Source: Bimastos eiseni (taxonomy: Eukaryota > Annelida > Clitellata > Crassiclitellata > Lumbricidae). Taken from it: DNA of 64,000 bases. Each line of letters opens with the position of its first letter. Within the stretch, counting starts at the first letter, position 1. A program made the position numbers and the translations under genes. Where the stretch lies: assembly GCA_959347315.1 (NCBI GenBank), contig OY365810.1:8373147-8437146 (forward strand), written 5' to 3'. Below are positions 24,601 through 33,964 of the stretch, piece by piece. The notes below the pieces were generated by a model that worked only from the letters and a program-made list of their open reading frames with translations, was not told where the DNA came from and made no database searches.

Positions 24601-25704
24601 GAATTCTTCGAGTTCAGATTTTCTGAAGCATAAATTAAATGACTGAATATTTCTATCAAGCAGCGGTTGGCATTGTTCTTGCAACTCCACCGCTCTAACA
24701 GATAAGTTCGAAACTGCACCACAGATGTCACTAGCAGATCCTCTATCCATGATCTTCTGACAGCAGGAACCATAAGTTTCTAAACTAGATAGATATGTAT
24801 CAATATCACCTGTTTCCATTTTTATTTCTTTCAGTTTGCTTTGCCTCATTAAACACAGATCTTGTAGAATGGAAGTTGTGTGTTTATCTGTAATCTGTTT
24901 CAATTCATCTTTCCTCTTCTCAACATCACATTCTAAGTTCTCCACTCTATTCTTAATATCCACCTTCACTCTCAGGAGTTCTGCCTTTTTCGTCTCAGCT
25001 TTTGATCTGCATTCGTCTAATGCTTCGGAATTGATTTTCATCTGGTTACGAAAGTCATCCACGATTTTTCTAACACCAGAACCTTCGTGATTTCTATGGT
25101 CGTAAATAAAGCACATGGCACATACAACTGTTTTACAATCAGCGCAATATACATCCCGAATCTTTCGTTCATGCAATTCACAAACACTTGGTGCCAGATT
25201 GGTCATCACATTTTGGCCACCTTCATGCTCGTTAATTGGTATCAATTGATGATTTTTTGTCAATCTAAATTTTCCATGTTGTCTGCAGCATTCTTCGCAA
25301 AGCCTCTGAGTACATTCAACACAATATGCGTCAGCTACTGGAATTTCCTTATCTGTTTCTTCTTTATTTTCCTCTACGCATGCTTCGCATGACGCTTTTG
25401 ATGACGCAGACTGATCCGAAACATTTGCAACTTCTATAAACTTCGCAATGAAGAGATTTTTAGGCAGTCCATGAAACCCTTCTGGTGGGATCTTGAACAT
25501 TCGTCTGCAGATTGGACAAGGCATTTCATCTCCAGGTCCTTTATTGGTTTCGAGTCCAATCTCTTGTAGACATTTCATGCAGAATGTGTGAATGCACGGC
25601 AATGCTTTCGGATCAGCGTAGACTTCGGTGCATATACAACAGGCAGTTATGTCGTCAAGCACCTGTTGTCTTGCGTTAACACTGTATAAATCTATCGCAG
25701 TCAT
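20807..25704 (-). CDS. TRIM gene 2: RING, B-box, coiled-coil, NHL protein
   Basis: Four coding exons, 24561-25704, 23489-23929, 22629-22733 and 20807-21684, join in phase to about 855 residues. The plan and intron phases match TRIM gene 1. The RING is C3HC4 (C22, C25, C37, H39, C42, C45, C63, C66), followed by a B-box1-like region, a complete B-box2 (CELHERKIRDVYC and on), a BBC coiled coil, an extra coiled coil and an NHL propeller. It is a probable ubiquitin ligase by family. It lies in tandem with TRIM gene 1 about 5 kb away, so the two are duplicates. The start is an ATG that aligns with the second ATG of gene 1. The acceptor of the last exon is duplicated 150 bp upstream, which could add 50 in-frame residues. 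Confidence 0.88.
21649..21850. repeat. 52-bp exact repeat copying a splice acceptor
   Basis: Positions 21649-21700 and 21799-21850 are identical. Each contains the CTGACAATAAAATC polypyrimidine/acceptor region (as read on the plus strand) and the first 36 bp of exon 4. The upstream copy is bracketed by GACCTAGTT at 21787-21795 and 21851-21859. Confidence 0.9.
22001..22035. repeat. perfect 35-bp palindrome
   Basis: Arms of 17 bp (GGATTGTCAAGACCAAT and its exact complement) surround one central base. It lies in intron 3 of TRIM gene 2. Confidence 0.92.
22629..22733 (-). CDS. TRIM gene 2 exon 3 (short coiled-coil linker)
   Basis: 105 bp, same length and phase as exon 3 of TRIM gene 1. It encodes NLEEKLKQKQMEREQLMITH and ends in a conserved EEKRRLQ block before GGTAGG. 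Confidence 0.85.
23489..23929 (-). CDS. TRIM gene 2 exon 2 (coiled coil)
   Basis: 441 bp between ATTTTCAG and GGTAAGAA, phase 1 at both ends. It encodes a charged coiled coil with 21-residue periodicity (for example INKLYANNGKLKLELDEEE). It is 75 bp shorter than its counterpart in gene 1. Confidence 0.85.
24561..25704 (-). CDS. TRIM gene 2 exon 1 (RING, B-boxes, BBC)
   Basis: From ATG to a GTAAGT donor, phase 1, 381 codons plus one base. It shares most conserved positions with exon 1 of TRIM gene 1, including the terminal KSELEEFLEENC block. Confidence 0.88.
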
Positions 25705-27000
25705 TTTCTAATGTTTTGACGATACAAAAATCGAAAGCACTGTCGCTTTTGCTACAGGTAGGCCAAAGTCTATGTCAAATGTCAATGCAATAGGCTTAGG
25801 GTATTATTACAAGCAAAACAAAACAGTAAGGATCTGATAAAATAGCGAATATAATGTCTCACTCATTGCAGTTTTAACGTTAGTTACAACTAATGTTCCG
25901 GTCTTTATCAATCGAACTACATGTAATTACTCTTATAAATTAATCGTTAGGCCTCATACTAACTGTTGGATCTATTGAAAGATTGATAGCTGCAAGTTAT
26001 CTTTTTGGTGCGACGTTCAAGTGCCACTCAAAATCACGTGTTCTGTGTAGGCCTACATGCACCTCGAGTCAAATTCGACTAGCCCCTAAAGAGAAAATGC
26101 GATGTAGCGCAAGACTTATGAGAGATCCAACTTTCTATATAAAATTTCATCAGTTAGATAAAAAGGTTTGTGCTTTTTAGTATTCACATATTGAATGTAT
26201 TAAAATTTGACATGTAGGCCTAAGCGAAACAAACAATTTGAGTCTGAACTGTAGCCATGCTTGCTTTTAAACATCTGTTCGGGTGCTCTTAATTTCTCTA
26301 TGTGACTAGGCCTATTCGTAATAAATCGGAACCGTGTATACTCAGAAATATTCATAATTTTAAAATTTGCATGGTTTTAAATTTTAACCAAGGGCGTCTG
26401 ATTATAGGCCTACTAGGGTTGAAAGTTGATAGATTCAGAGAGCTAGCAGGTGACCAACTTGTGTATCCCGAACTCATCATTTTAGTATAGCGAACATTTA
26501 TCATCATAAATTCAGTACTTGCGTATGGATTAGCCTGCGTGTAGTAAGATAAATCATATCGCACCCTGCACCACACACAAGTTGCCTCTCAATGCCTTAT
26601 TTCATCTAATATTTTGTCAGTGAAGACACAAGCACAGTCAGCACTGCTCCACTTTAACGCTAAGCGCGGAGTTGCCATAGACCGAAGAGACGAGACAGAG
26701 CAGCAGGAAGGAGGAGGCCAAGCAGCTGAGGGAGAAGGTAGATCAAACGAGTTCACCTTCAAAAGTGACCTTAGCAAGCAGTTGGGAGCCCAATATTTAA
26801 CTTCTTAAAGCCCTGTGCTTACTGGTTGTTCCAAACGAGAAACTACGACAACCACCAGAGGCAACAATGCAACGGTTTGCGGTCGTTGATTTCTTTGGAA
26901 GTTCTTGTAGAAATGGCATCCTGTACGTTTTTCGATTCATTTGACTCAGCAACTTTAAATCTTGACAAATCACACTGATCATGACAAAGCCATAGTTGTT
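25705..27000. other. upstream of TRIM gene 2, no other gene seen
   Basis: It should hold the TRIM gene 2 promoter, but I could not identify specific elements. Four TAGGCCTA octamers occur between 26040 and 26420. Short frames here are unrecognised. Confidence 0.4.
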
Positions 27001-27019
27001 TTTATAATTGTCATTGATC

Positions 27020-27905
27020 AGAAATCATGGTAAATGTGAAGAATACATTCCCCTGTAGCAAACAATATGGGTGCCCTAAAATGCGGTCAAATAGAGTGCT
27101 GATACAATTCAAGTGCAATTTAGGTCTATGTGATAAACCATATCCAAATAAGAGTAATCTGAAATTGCATACAAGAACCCACACTGAATAAAAATCATAC
27201 ATGTGTCATTTGCCTCGCAAAGCATATGCCCCGAAGAGTAATATACAACGTCATACAAGCACCCACACTGGAGTAAAGATATATATAAGCAAGTTATGTC
27301 ACAAAAAATATGCCCAGAAGAGTTATCTGATAGCGCAAACATGAACCAACACTGGTGAAAACCATACATGTGCAATTTATTTCCTAAATCATTTACACAG
27401 AAGAGTCAGATGAAATGGCATACACGAACTGGAGAAAAACTTTACATTTGTACTCTGTGTAACAAAGCATTTGCACCAAAGCAAATGCAATTTATGCAAC
27501 AAACATTTTCAACTCAATTCACGTCAACCATTTACGAACCTGTAACGAAGTAAAGTCATATAAGTGTAACATTTAATTGTCATAAGAGTCACCAAGAAAG
27601 AAATAATTATACTAACTCATACTTGAGAAAACCAGACATGTGCAATTGTGCATCTTTTGTTACAAAAAATCTGCATGAAAGCAGCATCTGCAAATCATGC
27701 AAGATGCCTCACTGGAGAAAAGTGATGTAACTACAAAGTTTGTTGCAAACGATTTGAACAGAGTGGTGCTTACAGAGATCATGGAATCACCAACACTGAG
27801 TAAAACATGTAGCCCATCTGTTGAAATTCACTGTGTAGGCTACCGGTTAATCAATCAATGTTATAGGCAAACTCACTTTAGAAAGACAATACGTATGCAA
27901 TATGT
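27020..27905 (+). pseudogene. decayed C2H2 zinc-finger gene
   Basis: Translated in changing frames, the plus strand shows finger linkers and cores at finger-like spacing: LKLHTRTHTE, then CHLPRKAYAPKSNIQRHTST, then HTGVK, CHKKYAQKSYLIAQ, and MKWHTRTGEKLYICTLCNKA. A last relic near 27700 reads LTGEK, a stop, then CNYKVCCKRFEQSGAYRDHG. Stops and frameshifts interrupt every one or two fingers, and some zinc ligands are lost. No intact frame longer than about 70 codons remains. It points towards the intact finger gene 28523-30223 on the other strand and is probably an old inverted duplicate. Confidence 0.75.
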
Positions 27906-27909
27906 GCGT

Positions 27910-28522
27910 TGAAACATTGTCCTTCACTGATTTTTCAATTATCATATTTTTATCATTATCACATTTCTACCTGTATAACCTCCATTTTTCTTAACAATAG
28001 ATTCAAATACTAAATATGCATAGCCGGTCGCACGAGTAACACGTTAAAACGTCACTCGAAACACCAAGGTTGCTGATCAACAGTCCTTTGGTTAAGAAAT
28101 ACTTCATTTATTATCTAGTGCCACTTTATGTTTTAGATGCCACTGTAATTAACTAGCCTATTCTAGTCTAACGATAAATAAACTAAGAATAGTAAACTGT
28201 AAGTTTGAGATGGCTACAAATACAATATTAGGCAAAGTGTCAATAGTCTGAAATAATCTCAAAAAATGATATACAATTCAGAAATTTAAAAAGTCATTTT
28301 AGATTAAAGCACTTTACAGCTAAATTTTTCATTGAACTGCAAAGTAATCCAACAATGGAATCTAGAACAAAAGACTTTCTGCGTCTTTACCGCAATCCCA
28401 CTCAATAAACCTCAAAACTATTCAGAAATGAAAATGGCATAAAGTAATTACTCACGTATTCATGCATGCCATCACTTATGAAGCATCTTTTCTCAATGTT
28501 ACATATTATGTCCATTGATAAT
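27910..28522. other. AT-rich spacer, probable 3' UTR of the zinc-finger gene
   Basis: No coding content. TTTATT near 28107 would read AATAAA on the minus strand, so it is a candidate poly(A) signal for the zinc-finger gene. Confidence 0.4.
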
Positions 28523-30223
28523 TCAGAACAGGTCAGCAACTAAGTCGTCAGGTGGAGAAAATCGATGACCACAACAATGCTCTAAAAACTCTTTCTCCTG
28601 TTCAAGCAATTCGTCACATATACCACATCCAAAAGATTTAGACAAAGCCACATGATCACCCACAGGTGATTTGAATTTGATGTCATGCAGACAGTCTTCA
28701 ACTTTAAATATTGGCAAAGGACTTGCAATTCCAATTGAATCCGGATATGTTATGTTCTTTGAGAAAAGATCGTTCGCTTTTTCAATAACACCTGCGCAGC
28801 TAAATGTGATAAATTGATCAGACAGGTTAGTAATAACTTCGCATCTAGTTTTGAGATCTTGTGGCAATGTTCCACTATTTAATTTAAACTGCCTTGCTGA
28901 AGAAATATTCTTGGTAGAAGATTTATTGTGAGTGGATAGCATTTCAGTTGCTTGCATTCTTTCGTGTCCCTCTATAGTTTCACTTTGAATCAATCCTTTA
29001 CCTCGAACGTCGCATGAGTTTGTCTGTTCTCCCGTACAAGTCCTCATGTGATTCTTCAGGGAACTGCCATTTGCAAATTGTTTCTGACATACATGGCACA
29101 TGTATGGTTTTTCACTGGTATGGGTTCTCTTGTGTATTTTCAGATTACTCCTTTGATTATATGATTTCTCACATAACTGGCAATCGTATGGTTTTTCACC
29201 AGTATGGATTCTCATGTGTGCTTTCAGATGACTACCTGTATGAAATGAATTCTTACATATCTGGCACCTGAATGGTTTTTCTCTGGTGTGGGTTCTCACG
29301 TGTGTGTTCAGAGTGCTCCTTTGACTAAATGATTTCTGGCATAACTGACACATGAATGGCTTTTCACCAGTATGGGTTCTCATGTGTGATTTCAAATTAT
29401 TCTCTTCATTAAATGATTTCTCACACAACCTGCAATTGAATGGTTTTTCACCAGTGTGGATTCTAATGTGTGTTTTCAGATGACCACCTGTCTGAAATGA
29501 ATTCTTACATATCTGGCACCTGAATGGTTTTTCTCCGGTGTGGGTTCTCACGTGTGTGTTCAGAGTGCTCCTTTGACTAAATGATTTCTGGCATAACTGA
29601 CACATGAATGGCTTTTCACCAGTATGGGTTCTCATGTGTATTTTCAGATCACACCCTTGATTAAATGATTTCTCACATAGCTTGCAATGGTATGGTTTGT
29701 CACCAGTATGGATTCTCATGTGTGTTTTCAGATGACTACCTGTACGAAATGAATTCTTACATATCTGGCACCTGAATGGTTTTTCACCAGTGTGGGTTCT
29801 CAAGTGACGATTCAGAGGACCTCTTGCAGTAAATGATTTCTGGCAAAACTGACATTTGTATGGTTTCTCTTTGGTATGGGTTCTCATGTGTGTTTTCAGA
29901 TCACTACCTTGATTAAATGATTTTTCACATAACCTGCAATTGTATGGTTTGTCAAAAGTGTGGATTCTCATGTGCCTTTTCAGATCCCCACCTGCAACAA
30001 ATGATTTCGTACATAGTTCGCATTTGTATGGTGTTTCACCAGTATGGGTTCTGATATGCACCACCAAGTGATCTCCTTTAGTATATGATTTCACACAAAA
30101 CTGGCATTTGTACAGTTTCTGTTCAGTGTGTGTCCTCGTGTGACTTTTCAAATCAATATCCTGGTCAAAGAACGTCCGACATATCTGGCACCTGAAATAT
30201 TTTTGTCCCATAGCCATTCTCAT
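28523..30223 (-). CDS. C2H2 zinc-finger protein with 14 tandem fingers
   Basis: Single open frame of 566 codons. Thirteen canonical C2H2 fingers are joined by TGEKP-type linkers; a fourteenth has Cys in place of the last His (HMRTCTGEQ), and a fifteenth is degenerate. A C-terminal tail of about 145 residues without repeats ends in a further CxxC...H-x3-H-like group (CGICDELLEQEKEFLEHCCGH). Proteins of this type are nuclear sequence-specific DNA-binding regulators. No KRAB, SCAN or BTB domain is seen. The start is the first ATG after an in-frame stop upstream; MAMGQKYF two codons later could also serve. A coding 5' exon cannot be excluded. Fingers 6-13 are built from a repeating three-finger unit. 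Confidence 0.85.
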   Translation of the reverse strand: MRMAMGQKYFRCQICRTFFDQDIDLKSHTRTHTEQKLYKCQFCVKSYTKGDHLVVHIRTHTGETPYKCELCTKSFVAGGDLKRHMRIHTFDKPYNCRLCEKSFNQGSDLKTHMRTHTKEKPYKCQFCQKSFTARGPLNRHLRTHTGEKPFRCQICKNSFRTGSHLKTHMRIHTGDKPYHCKLCEKSFNQGCDLKIHMRTHTGEKPFMCQLCQKSFSQRSTLNTHVRTHTGEKPFRCQICKNSFQTGGHLKTHIRIHTGEKPFNCRLCEKSFNEENNLKSHMRTHTGEKPFMCQLCQKSFSQRSTLNTHVRTHTREKPFRCQICKNSFHTGSHLKAHMRIHTGEKPYDCQLCEKSYNQRSNLKIHKRTHTSEKPYMCHVCQKQFANGSSLKNHMRTCTGEQTNSCDVRGKGLIQSETIEGHERMQATEMLSTHNKSSTKNISSARQFKLNSGTLPQDLKTRCEVITNLSDQFITFSCAGVIEKANDLFSKNITYPDSIGIASPLPIFKVEDCLHDIKFKSPVGDHVALSKSFGCGICDELLEQEKEFLEHCCGHRFSPPDDLVADLF

Positions 30224-31010
30224 TTCTGCATAACTGGAATCTGTATAGTTCGTTTCAAATAGTTGTTTGTTACTATCCCATTAAGGCAACTCACAAAATC
30301 ACTGTTTTCAGCCCGAGCGGTCTTTATATATACATTTTTTCATAAAACGATTAGCAAGTGCTTCACCAATCAACAAAGTTGGAATTTGCATAGCTATCCA
30401 AAAGCATCAGCTTTGGAATTCACTTGAAGGGCAACACAGTTTGTTACTGCAATTGTTGTCGTCGCAGCATTTGCAACACCTCCAGTGATCAATTTCTCAC
30501 ATTATTGATGACTCCATTTAAATTTATCTTTCAGATGCTTACAGCAAGGGTTTGTGTTTCATCTGTCAGTTGCCGTTAAGTTTAGAATACTGTTGAATTA
30601 ATCACACACAAAAATCCTGCAGAGCGAAATACCAAATTTCCAATCATTGTATTATTAAACACCTTCAGGATATTGTTCAGCATGATTAACTGAAATTAAA
30701 ATTGTTGACTACAACGAATGCTATATTCAAATAAATCCACTACAATGTTCTTGATGAAGTTTAATCAAACATAGACATTTTGAAGTGCCAACAGAAAGCA
30801 GCATGTCTCCTTCATGTACGTGCTAAAAATAACAGAACAAACTAAGTTTCATATGTTTAAAATTTAAGGAACATAATTCAATTGCAGCTGATTACAATAG
30901 AATGTCTGATATCCAATCGTAAGTGTATGATCAAATAGTAAAACTGCTAAGACACAGGTATGGAAATTCATTAACTATATTTTGCTATGAAGTAATAGTC
31001 TGGTTCAGTC
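30224..31010. other. upstream of the zinc-finger gene, no gene seen
   Basis: It should hold the promoter or 5' exon of the zinc-finger gene; nothing specific was recognised. Confidence 0.35.
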
Positions 31011-31014
31011 AGAG

Positions 31015-31139
31015 GTGGCGATCTGGTTTGACAGGTGGGAGGACACGCAATGAGAGGGGTGGGAAATGTGGGCAGACACACGTATAATGTGTCCCCTCTT
31101 TGTAAAAGGTGGGGGACTTGTCCCTCCCTAGATCGCCAC
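31015..31139. mobile_element. short inverted-repeat element (MITE-like)
   Basis: About 125 bp starting GTGGCGATCT and ending with the exact complement AGATCGCCAC. Inner parts are also partly complementary (GGGGACAC-like segments). No clear target duplication was seen. Confidence 0.5.
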
Positions 31140-32230
31140 AGTTCTATATGTCACAGCTCTGTCTAAAAAATTTTCAGACTTAGAAGTAAACAATCCCATA
31201 AAAGAGTCAACTAAAGCAGGTCAATTCTAAATCACCTCATATCATATCTTCACAAAGGTTTCCAAAAATAACACAACACAAACTTGCTTAATTTGTTCAT
31301 AAGCTATCCTGTTCGCCAACACCTGTTGCTTCTGCTACTCTTGCTAACTGATTAGTAACATATCACTGCTGCTCAACCTATCCTGGCTTCCAGCATAGAT
31401 TGAGCAGAAACTGGAATGATGAAAATCAATATATATAGTTATAATCGTAGTTTAGAGTATTTTAAAATTGACCATTTAGTCCCTCTTATTTTAGCACATT
31501 TTATTATTTGACATGAATAAATGTCCAAATTTACCTTAAATGGAGCTGGGATCGATGACAAGAAGACCGTGTAAGTAGAAACTGGATATATGAAAGAAAT
31601 TATGCTTAAATTATGCAAGAATGTTGTTACGATGGAAACGGAATCGACGTAAAAGTTGTATTTTAGCCTATTTGAGTCCTTTGAAATTTTCCCCCACAAA
31701 ATAGCGTATTTTATTATAAAACCGGCATTCTTTCACCAATCCTGCCTACATTTAGGTACATTATTTATATCAAAACAGCTTCCATTTAGGTATATTATAA
31801 TCATAAATCCAGCTTCCATTTAGATTTATTTTCATCACTCGAGTTTTTGCATACACGGCCTTCTCTACACCGATTCCACTATCATCATAACGACATTCTC
31901 ACATCAACCCAGCATACTTAAGCATGATATTTTCATCATTACAGCTTTCATTTAAGCATAATTCCTTTCATGAATCCAGTTTCTGCCTAAATTGTCTTCT
32001 TTTCATCGATCCCAAACTCCATTTAAAGTAAAGTTGGACATATATTTGCGTAAAATATTAAAATACACTAAAATACGGGTAAACGTGTAGTTTAGCGTAT
32101 TTAAATATTTCCTTCATTATATCATGTATTTATAAGTAGAAACAGGATAGAGGATAATAAATATGCCTAAATGGAAGCTGGATCGACGAAAAGAATTTTA
32201 AAATAGTATTTTAGAGTATATAATGAAACA

Positions 32231-32430
32231 ATGCATTAATGGAATTCGATTGATGACATAATGGCATCACAACTGAAGCTAGTTGAATTTCTTATCAACA
32301 AAATGTTGACACAATGGCGTCACAACTGAAGCTAGTGAAATTTCTTATCAACAAAATGTTGATAAGAAATTCCACTAGCTTCAGCTGTGACGCCATTATG
32401 TCATTAATCGAGATTTTCCATTAATGCATT
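32231..32430. repeat. long imperfect palindrome with partial tandem duplication
   Basis: The inner part 32313-32397 has 41-bp arms with only two mismatches around a 3-base loop. A 49-bp segment of the left arm (32314-32362) is also present 53 bp earlier (32261-32309). Outer arms continue to ATGCATTAATGG at 32231 and CCATTAATGCAT near 32429. Confidence 0.9.
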
Positions 32431-33559
32431 TTTTTTCTATCGATCCAGCATCCATTTAAGTATATTTCTCTTAATCAATCCAGCACCTCCAATTCGGTAT
32501 ATTTCTATACATCAATCCAGCTTCTAGGTAAAAGTGTATTTTAGCGTATTTTATTACCGCGTGCGCTTGCGGTGTATTTTAGCGTATTTAATTATTTCCT
32601 TCATTATAACATGTGTTTTGAAAGTAGAAACTTGATTGATGATAATAATTATGCTTAAATGGAAGCTGGAACGATGAAAAGAATTGTAAAAGTGTGTCTT
32701 AAGAGTATTTAATTAAACAAAACGTTCATAAGAAATTCCACTAGATTCCATTGCGACGCCATTTTATCATCAATCAAACTTCTAATATGAATATTTTCAT
32801 CGATACATATTCCATTCATGCATCTTACTCTTCGTCGATCCAGCTTCCATTTAGCATATTTCTTTTCATCAATCCAGCTTCCATTTAGGTTTATTTCTCT
32901 TAATCAACCGGGTTTTTATGCGCGTACACTGCCTTGTTTACTTTGATTCCACGTCCATCGTAACGACATTCTCACATCAATTAAGCACGATGTTTTCATA
33001 GAGCCAGCTTCCAATTAAGCATAATGTCTTTCATCAATCCAGTTTCTACCTGCACATTCTACTTTTTCATCAATCCCATCTCCATTTAAGCTACAGTTGG
33101 ACATCTGTTCATATCAAATAATAAAATACACTAGAAGCACCACGGTATAATAAAATGCACTAAAATATACTTTCACCCAGCTTCTATTTCGGTATATTTC
33201 CTTTCATCGATCGAGTTTTTGCGTAAACAACTTTCTATACATCCGTCTTGTCGCATCACACCGGCTTCTAATTACGCATGATATTTTCATCAATCCAGCT
33301 TCCATTCAAGCATAATTTCTTTTTCCAGTTTCTACTAGCACATTCTTCTTTTTCATCGATCACGTCTTCATTTAAGCTATAGTTCGACATCTACATTGTA
33401 TTCATGCAAAATAATTAAATACACAATTTTTCTGATGAAATTTTTTAAAATAAAATACGCTAAACTACTTTACAATTTTACTCTACAGTTTGCCCACGAT
33501 TCTTTTCATTGCATCCAGCTTCAATTTAAACATAATTCGCTTCATCGATCGAGCATCCA

Positions 33560-33650
33560 TTTAGGTATTTTTCGGCGATTTTTCGTTTTAGCGTCAAAAT
33601 TCTGACCACTCTTACACTGTATCGTTTTAGCGTCCGATTAAATAATATGC
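33560..33650. repeat. GTTTTAGCGTC dispersed repeat, copy 1
   Basis: CGTTTTAGCGTCAAAATT, then GACCACTCTTACACTGTATC and GTTTTAGCGTCC. The same ordered motifs occur at 40655-40725 and inverted at 40918-40985. Confidence 0.7.
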
Positions 33651-33964
33651 ACAGAGTTAGAAATGTAACCACTTTTAGCAGTCAATCGTACGAATGTTCA
33701 GATAATCATGGTGTTCGTCCCTTTTCACTTTTCAGTACAAAATGGCAAACGATTGAAATTAATGACAGCGATGATAATCAAACTGATTTTGATAAATGAT
33801 GTTCTGCCCTCTAGCGAATACATTTTCGTGCGATATCTAACTCACGGTAATTCAAGGATTAGGTATCTAAAAAAATGTCTGCATGGTTTAGATCAAAAGT
33901 GAGACAGACTATCAATACTTCAATCCAGCTTCTATTCGAGCAATATTATTTTAATCAATAGTCT

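Larger units (their letters stand above)
31450..33960. repeat. composite repeat built of degenerate short units, both orientations
   Basis: The core words ATCAATCCAGCTTCCATTTA and TTTAGCGTATTTTATTAT recur throughout. Plus-orientation stretches lie at about 31730-32080, 32430-32530 and 32830-33420. Minus-orientation stretches lie at about 31490-31660, 32100-32240 and 32640-32700. A longer unit of about 350 bp can be made out: several CCAGCTTCC units, then TCCATCGTAACGACATTCTC, then more units, then AAGTTGGACAT and a TAAAATACACTAAAATAC tail. The same family occurs at 38440-38610, 40755-40890, 42620-43640 with 44444-44580, and 55800-56075. Confidence 0.8.
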
